A DNA stretch of 64,000 nucleotides from NCBI RefSeq assembly GCF_026000775.1, contig NZ_AP026830.1, positions 434,001 through 498,000 of the forward strand, given 5' to 3'. Shown piece by piece: positions 54,713-63,382 of this stretch (its first letter is position 1; each line of letters begins with the position of its first letter). Made by a program: the position numbers and the translations under genes. The stretch is from Vulcanisaeta souniana JCM 11219 (lineage in GTDB: Archaea; Thermoproteota; Thermoprotei; Thermoproteales; Thermocladiaceae). The notes beneath the pieces are model-generated. The model saw only the letters and a list, made by a program, of their open reading frames with translations. It searched no databases and was not told the origin of the DNA.

Positions 54713-55758
54713 GGGTTATTAAGCTGTCAATAAATATGGCAGTGGGACTTGGTTCATTAAGTGAGATAGTCCAGATATTTGAGGAGATTGCCTTCCCAAG
54801 AAGCGCAGTATTGGTTACAGGCCCAAATACCCTTAAGATAGCCGGTAATTACGTAGCCGATAAATTAGTAGATGCGGGTTATAGCATTGATGTTAAGATC
54901 GTTGAAGGGGGCGCAATTGCTGAAAATGCAGATTCATTACTTGAATATGTGAGGAAATCCGGGTTTAGTGGCATTATTGGTGTTGGTGGTGGTTCAATAA
55001 TTGACATAGTAAAGTACGTGGGCGCTAACTTAAATCTTAAGGTTGCTTCAATACCGACAACACTATCCAGTGACGCCATTGCGACTCCATTCAGTGTATT
55101 GTGGAGAGGCGGAAAGTCGCAGGCCATTAGGACAATGTCTCCTAACATAATAATTGGTGATTATTCAATACTGATGAACGAGCCACATAGGTACGTGGCC
55201 GCTGGCTTCGGCGACATGATTGCTAAGTACACATCGCTTCATGATTGGTGGTTGGCTTACTGGTTAGGTGATGAGCCCTACCTGGATTTCGCAGCTCAAT
55301 TAGCTAATGGCACAACCGAGTTACTAATTAAGAGAGCTAATAATATTGCTAAGCAGGACTATATGGGTATCGAAACGCTCTTCTATGCTGAGGTACTTGA
55401 TGGCTACCTAATGGAATTAGCAAACACCACTAGGGTTGCAGCTGGCAGTGAGCATTTGATTGCGTTTGCAATAGAGAATTTAACTGGTAAGGGATTACAT
55501 GGAGAGCAGGTGGGTATTGGTACAATAATTAGTGCTTATTTACAGAGTAGGGATTGGAGGTTAGTGAAGGATTTGCTCAGCAGGGTTGGCGCTCCGACTA
55601 CTATTGATGAACTTGGCATAACTAAGGAAGAAATGATCAAGGCATTACAGGTGGCACCGCAAATGAGGAATTGGTACACAATACTCGGCACTAGAGGATT
55701 ATCTGAGGTAAAAGCTGAAAGACTTCTTAGGTACACTGGTATTCTAAGAAGTCACTGA
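54709..55758 (+). CDS. egsA: Glycerol-1-phosphate dehydrogenase (EgsA)
   Basis: It reduces dihydroxyacetone phosphate to sn-glycerol-1-phosphate, the stereo-specific backbone of archaeal membrane lipids. It is a 349-residue member of the iron-alcohol-dehydrogenase/DHQ-synthase fold: NAD loop GVGGGSIIDIVKY (94-106), IPTTLSSDAIATPFSVL (115-131), the metal site in AAGFGDMIAKYTSLHDW and later His residues in GSEHLIAF and LHGEQVG. The start ATG lies inside the aminotransferase stop (ATGA), an unexpected pairing of lipid and amino-acid genes. The next gene on the strand is 0.8 kb away. Confidence 0.93.
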   Translation: MRVIKLSINMAVGLGSLSEIVQIFEEIAFPRSAVLVTGPNTLKIAGNYVADKLVDAGYSIDVKIVEGGAIAENADSLLEYVRKSGFSGIIGVGGGSIIDIVKYVGANLNLKVASIPTTLSSDAIATPFSVLWRGGKSQAIRTMSPNIIIGDYSILMNEPHRYVAAGFGDMIAKYTSLHDWWLAYWLGDEPYLDFAAQLANGTTELLIKRANNIAKQDYMGIETLFYAEVLDGYLMELANTTRVAAGSEHLIAFAIENLTGKGLHGEQVGIGTIISAYLQSRDWRLVKDLLSRVGAPTTIDELGITKEEMIKALQVAPQMRNWYTILGTRGLSEVKAERLLRYTGILRSH

Positions 55759-56245
55759 TTTGTAATGCAAGTTCATAAGAATGTTTAGACAGTAAATGGT
55801 CTAGTAATGGATTATGGGCATGCATTTTAGGTAAAGGAAGTCATTAATTGTCTAAATCCGCATTAGGTATTAATTATTACCTTAAGGCACTTCACGTGTT
55901 TCTATTTATTTGCTCATTCACTGGCATTATTAGGTAATTGGTAACTTGTTCATTCTTTGGTTTAGGTCGTTCATGAGCCTAATACCCATGTACCTACTCA
56001 ATGGGGTCTTGATAATGGCCTCGCGACCATTTATAATGAGTTCATGAGAGATTTTGTATACGTGCATTAATACGAATACGTATTGAATTAGCACTAGGTA
56101 TATGAGGGATTCTTTATTGTTGTAGAGGAGATGCATGGGGTAACCAAGTTCTGAGCGTAAAGTTCAGTTCCCCAAGGGCTGCGCTGACGTCTGTCCAACC
56201 ACAGATGACCCTGTCAATACCATTAATGCAGAATAAGATAAGAGA
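55759..56245. other. Long gene-poor stretch downstream of egsA
   Basis: It has 487 nt of intergenic DNA. A minus-strand open frame of 68 codons (55930-56136) exists but has no homologue I recognise and no promoter at the right distance; it may be a relic. No RNA gene or repeat was found. The region ends at the decayed toxin-antitoxin genes. Confidence 0.4.
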
Positions 56246-56430
56246 ATGCGGTTGAGGTTATTGTTAAGGTTATCCTTGTTGGGAAGAGTAGGACCAGGAT
56301 TAAGTTGGATAGACCTATCACTGTTGAGCAGATTGAAAGAGCAATTAAGGAGGTGATGGTTGAAAAGTGCTCGTTTATACAAACGTGTTGGTTTACGATA
56401 ACGTGGAGGATAGTGAGCACTGCAGCAATG
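56246..56430 (+). pseudogene. Decayed VapBC-type toxin-antitoxin pair
   Basis: Removing 2 nt after the ATG at 56246 gives a VapB-like antitoxin start: MVEVIVKVILVGKSRTRIKL followed by DRPITVEQIERAIKEV. A strong GGAGGTGATG then starts a PIN toxin whose frame shifts again before LVYTNVLVYDNVEDSEH, read from GTG 56367. This resembles the VapC N-terminus (VLVDTNVLVYD), but the metal-binding Asp is now Tyr, and the homology ends near 56430 out of about 390 nt expected. The pair is a remnant upstream of the GINS-MCM operon and cannot work as a toxin. Confidence 0.62.
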
Positions 56431-56456
56431 TGGGTATGAATATTGATGGATGGTTG

Positions 56457-56508
56457 AGGCACTACATAGGATCTCATCAATATTACTTATCCTTTTCCTG
56501 TAGTGCCT
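56457..56508 (+). repeat. Inverted repeat / hairpin in front of the GINS promoter
   Basis: AGGCACTACA (56457-56466) and TGTAGTGCCT (56499-56508) are perfect 10-bp arms separated by 32 nt, extended by GGA/TCC pairs. The second arm runs into TTTTTAATTGG, the TATA element of the GINS gene (ATG 56539, 26 nt on). It may be an operator, a terminator of the relic transcript, or an end of a lost element. Confidence 0.5.
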
Positions 56509-56538
56509 TTTTAATTGGTTTGTGGTTAGTTGCTATTG

Positions 56539-57042
56539 ATGGGTTTTTCATACCTAGTGCCCAGTGTTAGGGCTGTGTTGACGCGGGATGTGGATGGCGT
56601 TGACCTAGGGCTAATCAGCATTGCCCCTGCCAAGGCCGGTTCAATCATTAATGCGCCGCCTAATGTGCTTGAGGTCCTTATTAAGCGTGGCGTTGTTTCA
56701 CTGCTTGATGAGGATAAGGTCGGTAGTGAGGAGATTCTTAAGAGGGTTTGGCTTGAGAACAGGGCTCCCAGTGAATTGAGGGAGTTGCCCAGGGACTTCT
56801 ACGTAAGGGCTAGGCTCAGTATGGTTGGTGGTGACCAGAAGAGCGTTAGGATCTATGCACAGCAGTTGAGGGAGTTAGCCCAGTTGAGACTTAGAAAGAT
56901 ACTTACGCTACTGGCGGTTAATCCAGGCATTGCTGACTCGAGGGACTTCTTAGATAAATTGACTGTGGAGGAGGAAATGCTCGTTAAATCCATCGCGCCT
57001 TTAATAAAGGATTTCCTGAATGTCCTGGTGGGTCTACAATGA
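56539..57042 (+). CDS. GINS complex subunit
   Basis: The 167-residue protein shows LPRDFYVRARL, RELAQLRLRKILTLLA and LTVEEEMLVKSIAPLIKDFLNVLVG, which match the helical A-domain of GINS subunits. GINS links MCM to polymerase/primase in the replisome. Its placement directly before mcm, with a 4-nt overlap, is the order seen for gins23 in Sulfolobus, but I do not assign 23 or 15 firmly. The start ATG 56539 is leaderless; TTG 56530 is in frame but unnecessary. Confidence 0.8.
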   Translation: MGFSYLVPSVRAVLTRDVDGVDLGLISIAPAKAGSIINAPPNVLEVLIKRGVVSLLDEDKVGSEEILKRVWLENRAPSELRELPRDFYVRARLSMVGGDQKSVRIYAQQLRELAQLRLRKILTLLAVNPGIADSRDFLDKLTVEEEMLVKSIAPLIKDFLNVLVGLQ

Positions 57043-59102
57043 CAGAGCCAGAGGTTGCTGAAGTTAGTTTGGATACATTGGTCCAGGGACTTAGGGGTTT
57101 CATTGAGTCCAGTGATAGGTATATTGACGAGATCAACAACATGATTATACAAAGGAAGAGATCCCTCGTGATCGACTTTCACGACTTGCTAATCAGCAAT
57201 AAGGACCTCGCTGACATGCTCCTGGAGAGGCCTCAATTGATTGTTCAGGCTGGTTCCGAGGCCGTTAGGCAGGCAATAACCGAGAGGGATCCCGAGCTGG
57301 CTAAGTCCGTTAGGAACTTCTACATGAGGTTTAGGAGGCTCCCTGAGTCCCTGCCCATTAGGAGGTTAAGGAGTGAGGTCCTGGGTAAGTTGATAATGGT
57401 TGAGGGTATAATAACCAGGCAGACACCGCCCAAGCATTACCTCAGGAAGTCCGTATTTAGGTGTTCGCAGTGTGGTTATGAGGTTGAGATTCCGCAACCA
57501 ACCACGGGCTTTGTCCAACCACCGAAGCGATGCCCCAAGTGCGGTGCATTTAACAGTATGGTATTTGCTGAGGAGAGGAGTGAGTTCATTGATTGGCAGA
57601 AGGTAATTGTTCAAGAGAAACCTGAGGAATTGCCACCAGGCCAGTTGCCGAGGAGTATAGAGGCGATACTACTCGATGACTTGGTTGATACCGTGAAGCC
57701 TGGTGATAGGGTTTACCTGGTAGGCATCATGAACCTAGACCTGGCTGACTTAAGGAAGGGTAGGCCACCCGTCGTCTCTAGTTTCATGGAGGTTAATTTC
57801 GTTGAAAGCCAACAGAGGGAGTTGGTGGAGATTGAGATTACGCCTGAGGATGAGAAGAAGATCCTAGAGCTCTCAAAAATGCCAGATGTTCGGGAGAGGA
57901 TAATCAAGTCAATAGCGCCCTCGATATACGGTATGGAGGACATTAAGGAATCCATAGCATGCCTGCTCTTTAGCGGTGTACCTAAGGTTTACCCTGATGG
58001 TATTAGGGTTAGGGGTGACATACACATATTACTGGTCGGTGATCCGGGCATGGCAAAGACGCAGTTGCTGAGGTTCGTCACAAAGATCGCACCTAGGGCT
58101 GTGTATACAACAGGTAAGGGTAGCTCGGCGGCGGGTCTGACTGCAGCCGTTGTGCGCGAGAAGGACACTGGTGAGTTTTACCTAGAGGCTGGCGCCCTTG
58201 TTTTAGCTGATACGGGTGTGGCGGTCATTGATGAGATTGATAAGATGGATACGAAGGACAGGGTAGCCATTCATGAGGCCCTTGAGCAGCAAACGGTCTC
58301 CATAGCCAAGGCAGGCATTGTAGCAACGCTAAACGCCAGATGTAGCGTCTTAGCCGCTGCTAACCCAGCCTTTGGTAGGTACCTGCCCAATAGGACTGTG
58401 GCCGAGAACGTTGACTTACCAGTAACGTTACTATCGAGGTTCGACCTAATATTCATTATTAGGGATGAACCGAACCTAGATAGAGACAAGGCAATTGCCG
58501 AACACATAACAACACTACATGCTGGCGAAGTCCCTGAGGGCTTCGCCGATATTATACCACCGGACCTACTCAGGAAGTACATAGCCTATGCCCGCAAGCA
58601 CATCAGGCCAGCACTAACGCCTGAGGCTAGGGATAGGGTTGTTCAGTTCTATGTTCAGATGAGAGCCAAGTCAAGGGAGCCGGACTCACCAATAGCGATA
58701 ACCGCGAGACAGTTGGAGGCACTAATCAGGCTTGCCGAGGCCGAGGCCAAGATGAGACTTAGCCCCGTGGTTGAGGCTGAGGATGCCGATAGGGCCATTA
58801 GGCTCTTCATGAAGTACCTGAGCAGTGTTGGTATTGATGTCGAGTCTGGGAAGATAGACATTGACATAATAATGACCGGTAAGCCTAAGTCAACCCAGGA
58901 AAGGATGGCATTAATAATGAATCTATTGGCTCAACTCGAGGAGTCCAGTGGCGGTAAACCCGTGAGGATTGAGGATCTGTATAAGGAAGCTGAGTCGGCA
59001 GGGCTCGATAGACAGGCAGTGGACAAAGCCATAAACATGTTGCTTAAGTCTGGCGACATATACATGCCAAAACCGGGTTATGTGAAAAGGGTCCTTGTAT
59101 GA
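57039..59102 (+). CDS. mcm: Replicative helicase MCM
   Basis: The 687-residue helicase unwinds replication-fork DNA as a hexamer. N-terminal domains are followed by a four-cysteine zinc site (Cys142-x2-Cys145 ... Cys165-x2-Cys168) and the AAA+ core: Walker A GDPGMAKT (334-341), Walker B VAVIDEIDKMD, sensor 1 AAANPAFGRY and arginine finger LLSRFDLIF. A winged-helix C-terminus follows. No intein is present. It is coupled to the GINS gene by a 4-nt overlap, forming a compact replication operon. Confidence 0.97.
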   Translation: MTEPEVAEVSLDTLVQGLRGFIESSDRYIDEINNMIIQRKRSLVIDFHDLLISNKDLADMLLERPQLIVQAGSEAVRQAITERDPELAKSVRNFYMRFRRLPESLPIRRLRSEVLGKLIMVEGIITRQTPPKHYLRKSVFRCSQCGYEVEIPQPTTGFVQPPKRCPKCGAFNSMVFAEERSEFIDWQKVIVQEKPEELPPGQLPRSIEAILLDDLVDTVKPGDRVYLVGIMNLDLADLRKGRPPVVSSFMEVNFVESQQRELVEIEITPEDEKKILELSKMPDVRERIIKSIAPSIYGMEDIKESIACLLFSGVPKVYPDGIRVRGDIHILLVGDPGMAKTQLLRFVTKIAPRAVYTTGKGSSAAGLTAAVVREKDTGEFYLEAGALVLADTGVAVIDEIDKMDTKDRVAIHEALEQQTVSIAKAGIVATLNARCSVLAAANPAFGRYLPNRTVAENVDLPVTLLSRFDLIFIIRDEPNLDRDKAIAEHITTLHAGEVPEGFADIIPPDLLRKYIAYARKHIRPALTPEARDRVVQFYVQMRAKSREPDSPIAITARQLEALIRLAEAEAKMRLSPVVEAEDADRAIRLFMKYLSSVGIDVESGKIDIDIIMTGKPKSTQERMALIMNLLAQLEESSGGKPVRIEDLYKEAESAGLDRQAVDKAINMLLKSGDIYMPKPGYVKRVLV

Positions 59103-59190
59103 CATCCTTGTTCTAAAGGCGATGTTTTGGGTACGTTGTAAAATAATCCCATTTGCCTTGATGATTTGATTCAATTGGAGACCTGTCGGA

Positions 59191-59208
59191 ATGCTTTAAT
59201 AAAAGCAT
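59191..59208. promoter_or_regulatory. Palindrome over the TATA box of the 59226 gene
   Basis: ATGCTTT-AATA-AAAGCAT has perfect 7-bp arms (59191-59197 and 59202-59208), and its centre supplies the TATA element (CTTTAATAAAAG) 26 nt before the ATG at 59226. It is similar in placement, not sequence, to the palindrome at 1233. Confidence 0.42.
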
Positions 59209-59225
59209 ATGACTAGTTTTGATAC

Positions 59226-59594
59226 ATGATTGACAGATTAAATATGATAATCTCAGGCCTCAAGAATGCCGTAAACCTCACCGTGGAAAATGTGCTTGCC
59301 AGGCTTAAGGAAATGAAAGTAGAAGTGACCGAGGAGGACACCGCAGGTGATTGGGGTTGGAGTGTGATTTCAAAGGCAATTGATGTTGGAATACTGAACT
59401 TGAGCGATGCTGATATTAACGCTATGTACTATGTATTCAGGAGGTGCGCCACACTAGAAGAGATGGTTAAGGAGGCATTGTTAAGGCCTGGGGAGATTGA
59501 TGAGAATTTCGTGGACAACCTAATGGATGACTTTAGGGAGAACATGGAGGCTCTCACAAGGATTAGGGAGAGGATTAATCAATTGATTACGTAA
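59226..59594 (+). CDS. Conserved hypothetical helical protein (122 aa)
   Basis: The family is not recognised. It is an acidic, all-helical protein with no cysteine cluster or membrane span; CATLEEMVKEALLRPGEIDENFVDNLMDDF marks the centre. It has a leaderless start under a palindromic promoter and stands between mcm and the oxidoreductase operon. No functional assignment. Confidence 0.64.
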   Translation: MIDRLNMIISGLKNAVNLTVENVLARLKEMKVEVTEEDTAGDWGWSVISKAIDVGILNLSDADINAMYYVFRRCATLEEMVKEALLRPGEIDENFVDNLMDDFRENMEALTRIRERINQLIT

Positions 59595-59722
59595 AGCTAT
59601 AAATACTATATATCATTGTTTATAAACCAGAGTTGTCGTAAAACACGTATCGAGAGTGTTATTTTTAATATACCAGGGAATGCACTGCTTTAAAAGTACA
59701 ATGTAATTATCGTGTGATTAAA

Positions 59723-60823
59723 ATGTCTGTTCAAGTCCCAGGCATATATACGATAGAGATAATTTATAGAGGTATACATCAAAGGCATCTTGCGAGGAAT
59801 TTGGCTAGGGGTATTGCCTATGCGGCCCGAATGGCTGGCAATGTGGCGCTGTCCTACCAGAGATATGGTGATGACCCAGAAAGAGATGGTTCACCTGCGA
59901 AGTACTTTGTGGTAATTGCCAAAGGCGCCAGTGAGGAGGTTCTGGACGCCGAAGCAGCCAGGGTTGAGCCTGACTACGTGGATGCATCCATAGTGCTTGA
60001 TGACTCAATACTTAAGGGCGTCGAGTCTTGGGCATGGCAGGGTATTCAACCGGTACACCTGAAATTAAGGCCCAGTGGGCTACTTATCGTAATCTCTAAG
60101 AGAAACCCTGATGAATTAATTAAATTTATACCATCCAGGGACTCTCCGTACACTCTTGTCGTTGCTTATGGAGAAAGAAGTATCGGTGATTTCTGGACAT
60201 TCCAAGATGATGGCACAGTGGAAAGGGTTCTTGGAGCAATAGCCAGAGTTTTGCCGAATGTCCTAAGTCTCGATGACGTGAAAAAATACTTGGGAAGCCT
60301 CGATAAGCCTAGTGAAAGGATTAATAGGGCCTTGGAGGCCTATCAATCACTCGTTAAGTTGAGGGAGGTTAAGCCAGGCGAGGGCTTGCCGTATAAGTAT
60401 GAACCACCGCACCTACCCGGTTGGAAGGACATGATGATTGGTGCTGCCATACCTGGATTGAAACCGAACCAGAGGAACCCGTACTTCACAGGTGGCACCG
60501 CTAAGCATTACAGGCCTGTGATTAATTTTGATAAGTGCATTAAGTGCAGTCTATGCTGGGAGTACTGCCCAGACTCCGTATTTGATGTAACACCGGATGG
60601 CTACTTCAACCCAGCCCTAGCCTACTGCAAAGGTTGCGGCATATGCGCCGAGGTTTGCCCAGTTCCTGACACCATAATCATGGTTGATGAAATGGAGTTC
60701 GAGGATGGGTATGGAAAGTTCATCGATGAATATAAGGCATGGAAGGAGAGTAAGGAGGCCTATAGGAAGTGGTTCGAGTCATTATTACCAAAGGCACAAA
60801 TAATAAGCGTGAGGAAGAGGTGA
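59723..60823 (+). CDS. 2-oxoacid:ferredoxin oxidoreductase, fused gamma and delta subunits
   Basis: The first 180 residues form the gamma domain (IIYRGIHQRHLARNLARGIAYAARMAGNVALSYQRYGDDPERDG). The C-terminal 110 hold the delta ferredoxin domain with two 4Fe-4S sites, CIKCSLCWEYCPD (near 272) and CKGCGICAEVCPVP (near 302). The fusion replaces two genes of the classical four-subunit enzyme. Its neighbours downstream are the alpha and beta subunits. ATG 59723 fits a TATA element CTTTAAAAG near 59695; GTG 59714 is an alternative. Confidence 0.9.
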   Translation: MSVQVPGIYTIEIIYRGIHQRHLARNLARGIAYAARMAGNVALSYQRYGDDPERDGSPAKYFVVIAKGASEEVLDAEAARVEPDYVDASIVLDDSILKGVESWAWQGIQPVHLKLRPSGLLIVISKRNPDELIKFIPSRDSPYTLVVAYGERSIGDFWTFQDDGTVERVLGAIARVLPNVLSLDDVKKYLGSLDKPSERINRALEAYQSLVKLREVKPGEGLPYKYEPPHLPGWKDMMIGAAIPGLKPNQRNPYFTGGTAKHYRPVINFDKCIKCSLCWEYCPDSVFDVTPDGYFNPALAYCKGCGICAEVCPVPDTIIMVDEMEFEDGYGKFIDEYKAWKESKEAYRKWFESLLPKAQIISVRKR

Positions 60824-60828
60824 GGGGC

Positions 60829-62076
60829 ATGTCAGTCTCAGCACTTGAATCCAAACGCCTTGATATGGTGCTTAAGGGGGATGAGGATGTTGAGGTCGTT
60901 GGCACAGGCACTGATGCAGTGGCCTATGCATTAATGTTGGCAGATGTAGATGTTACATCGGCATATCCAATAAGGCCCTACGGCGGTGTCATGCAGACCG
61001 TGGCCAGGTTAATAGCCGATGGTTACATGAAGGCTGAGTACATAGTGGCCGCCCATGAACATGATCAGTTCGAGATTGTCAAGCACGCATCTGCAGTCGG
61101 CGCCAGGACATTCGTGGGATCAAGCGGAGTTGGTTGGTTATTAGCCATCGAGGCCATAGTGGCCACTAGCACGGATAGGTACCCAGTAGTTGCATTAATA
61201 GGTAATAGGGCCCTTGATGACCCAGGAGCGTATGGTGTGGAGCATAATGATGCACTAATGGTTAGGGACGTGGGTTGGTTATTGACGTGGGTTGACGCCG
61301 CACAGGAGGCACTGGATACTACATTGATAGCCTATAGGGTCGCTGAGGATCCAAGGATCATGCTACCAGTGGGTATATCAATGGATGGTGCATTTCTAAC
61401 GCATAGTGAGCATGCATTTAAGATACCGCCCAAGTCCAAGGTCCAGAAGTTCCTACCGCCATATGACTTGGGCAATAGGAAGTTGCACCCAAGCAACGTA
61501 ATTAGCGTTGCGCCGCAGGTCAATGAAGATTGGGTTACAGAACTTAGGAAACAGATGGATGAAGCGATGAAGAATGCTAGGAAGGTGATTGAGGAGGCCT
61601 ATAGGGACTTCGCGAAGATATTCGGTAGGGACTATGGTAATCCATTCGTTGAGCCATACATGGTTGAGGATGCTGATGTAGTCATGATTGGCATGGGCAC
61701 GGTTTCCAAGCCAATTAAGGAGGCGGTTAGGAGGTTGAGGGCTAGGGGTGAGAAGGTTGGTTTCCTGAGAATTAGGTGGTTTAGGCCATTCCCAACTGAG
61801 GACATCATACGCTACCTAAGCGGTGTTAAGGTTGCAGCTGTGGTGGATAGGGACTATTCATTTGGCTCTCCATTTGATGGTGGCGCAGTCTTTACGGAAA
61901 TTAGGAGCGCATTGTATGAGGCTGAGCATAGGCCGTTAATGATGAACTTCATTGGTGGGCTCGGTGGTAGGGAGATTACTTATAACGATGCGATTAATAT
62001 GTTCAATATGGCTTTGGATGCAGCTAGAAAAGGTAAGGTTGAGCAGAGGGTGATTTGGTATGGAGTTAGAGAGTAA
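60829..62076 (+). CDS. 2-oxoacid:ferredoxin oxidoreductase alpha subunit
   Basis: The 415-residue alpha chain carries the PP and C-terminal transketolase-like domains: VVGTGTDAVAYALMLADVDVTSAYPIRPYGGVMQ (23-56), EHDQFEIVKHASAVGARTFVGSSGVGW and VAAVVDRDYSFGSPFDGG. In pyruvate enzymes the first stretch reads YPITP, whose Thr contacts the substrate; here it is YPIRP, with Arg49. The substrate may therefore differ from pyruvate. GAGGTGAGGGGC precedes ATG 60829, and the gene begins 5 nt after the gamma-delta stop. Confidence 0.88.
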   Translation: MSVSALESKRLDMVLKGDEDVEVVGTGTDAVAYALMLADVDVTSAYPIRPYGGVMQTVARLIADGYMKAEYIVAAHEHDQFEIVKHASAVGARTFVGSSGVGWLLAIEAIVATSTDRYPVVALIGNRALDDPGAYGVEHNDALMVRDVGWLLTWVDAAQEALDTTLIAYRVAEDPRIMLPVGISMDGAFLTHSEHAFKIPPKSKVQKFLPPYDLGNRKLHPSNVISVAPQVNEDWVTELRKQMDEAMKNARKVIEEAYRDFAKIFGRDYGNPFVEPYMVEDADVVMIGMGTVSKPIKEAVRRLRARGEKVGFLRIRWFRPFPTEDIIRYLSGVKVAAVVDRDYSFGSPFDGGAVFTEIRSALYEAEHRPLMMNFIGGLGGREITYNDAINMFNMALDAARKGKVEQRVIWYGVRE

Positions 62077-62124
62077 AATGGGAAAAGAAGAAAAATTTAT
62101 AAGGAGCGAAGGGGGTGACTAGGT

Positions 62125-63138
62125 GTGACAGTCTCAATTAGGTTGGCTCGAACAGTCAAGGACTTGCTACAGATGGCTCAGACAGAGTACTTTGATGCTG
62201 GTCACAGGACCTGCCAGGGATGCGAATCAGCAATGGTTCTTAGGTGGGTTGCTAAGGCAGCTGGCCCTAACACAATTGTTATTGGTGCGACTGGATGCAT
62301 GTACGTAGCAAACACAACCTACTACACAACAGCATGGGCACTACCCTGGATACACACCCAACTATCCGGCACTGGATCAGCTGTTGTTGGTACCGCAGCA
62401 GCATTAAAGGCGCTTATGGAGAAGGGTAAACTACCAAGTGAGAAGATAAATGTAATTGGCATATGTGGTGACCTGGGTTGTGCGGATGCAGGTCTATCCG
62501 AGGTCTCCAACGCATTAACGCACACAAAGTATAACTTCCTAATACTCATGTATGACAATGAATCCAGTGCCAACACGGATATACAGGAAACAACAATGAC
62601 ACCATTCGGAGCCCTAACAACCTTCAGCCCAAGCGGTAAGCAGATCAGGATTATGAAGTATAGGTGGAAGAAGAACATGGCAGCAATGATGGCCGTTGGA
62701 CACCCAGAGATCAAGTATGTGGCCACAGCAATGGCGGCAGACCCAATAGACCTATACAACAAGGTGAGAAAAGCCCTAGAAATCGGTGGACCAACATTCA
62801 TACACACCCTAGACCCATGTCCCAAGGGTTGGGGCTATGATCCCAAGTATAGCCATGAAATAGGTAAGTTGGCGGTGGAGACAGGTCTATGGCCGCTCTT
62901 CGAGATAGAGAATGGCAAGTTTAGGCTAACAGGCACAAGCGCTAGGATAGCCAGTGGCGAGATTAAGAGAAAACCTGTTAAGGAATACATAAGTAGACAG
63001 ACGAGGTTTAAGCACCTTACTGATGAGGATATCGAGTACATACAGAGGAAGGTTGATGAGATGTGGGAGAAGTGGTTAATACCTGGACTATTGCCATTAA
63101 CTAAGGAATTGCCGTATCCAGAGACAGCAAAAACTTAG
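62125..63138 (+). CDS. 2-oxoacid:ferredoxin oxidoreductase beta subunit (TPP-binding)
   Basis: The protein has 337 residues. Cluster ligands Cys30, Cys33, Cys58 and Cys232 and the region TGCMYVANTTYYTTAWALPWIHTQLSGTGSAVVGTAAALK identify the catalytic beta chain. TPP/Mg residues are atypical: GDLGCAD (115-121) instead of GDGDxxD, and DNESSANTD (144-152) instead of DNExYxNTG. It likely still binds TPP but as a divergent clade. A TATA element AATTTATAAGG centred near 62098 gives a leaderless GTG start at 62125, so beta can be transcribed separately from alpha. Confidence 0.88.
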   Translation: MTVSIRLARTVKDLLQMAQTEYFDAGHRTCQGCESAMVLRWVAKAAGPNTIVIGATGCMYVANTTYYTTAWALPWIHTQLSGTGSAVVGTAAALKALMEKGKLPSEKINVIGICGDLGCADAGLSEVSNALTHTKYNFLILMYDNESSANTDIQETTMTPFGALTTFSPSGKQIRIMKYRWKKNMAAMMAVGHPEIKYVATAMAADPIDLYNKVRKALEIGGPTFIHTLDPCPKGWGYDPKYSHEIGKLAVETGLWPLFEIENGKFRLTGTSARIASGEIKRKPVKEYISRQTRFKHLTDEDIEYIQRKVDEMWEKWLIPGLLPLTKELPYPETAKT

Positions 63139-63382
63139 TAAATAAGATGAATAGTTTTATTAAAATCTTTATTTATTTTCTTGATCTTAAATTACTACCT
63201 TTTAATTATCATTATTTATAATTATTAGTAATCTTTTATCAATTTTTAAAAAAATATTTAATTTAGCGAAAATATTTAATCGTTATGCGCTGAATTTAAT
63301 GATTATTTTTTAAGTAATTATGTATAATATAAAATATTATCTTAGCAACATTTTAATAATTATGAATAATTTTATCTAGCGT
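63139..63382. other. AT-rich intergenic spacer
   Basis: This spacer of 244 nt is exceptionally rich in A and T compared with the rest of the window and contains many TTTAAT-type words. The promoter of the following transporter (ATTTTAATAATT near 63355) lies at its end. No gene or RNA is visible; curved or easily melted DNA is plausible. Confidence 0.4.

Noticed and set aside
55930-56136. Minus-strand open frame of 68 codons downstream of egsA
   Set aside because: No recognised homology, no promoter at the expected distance and no neighbour in an operon; it may be a relic or chance frame.
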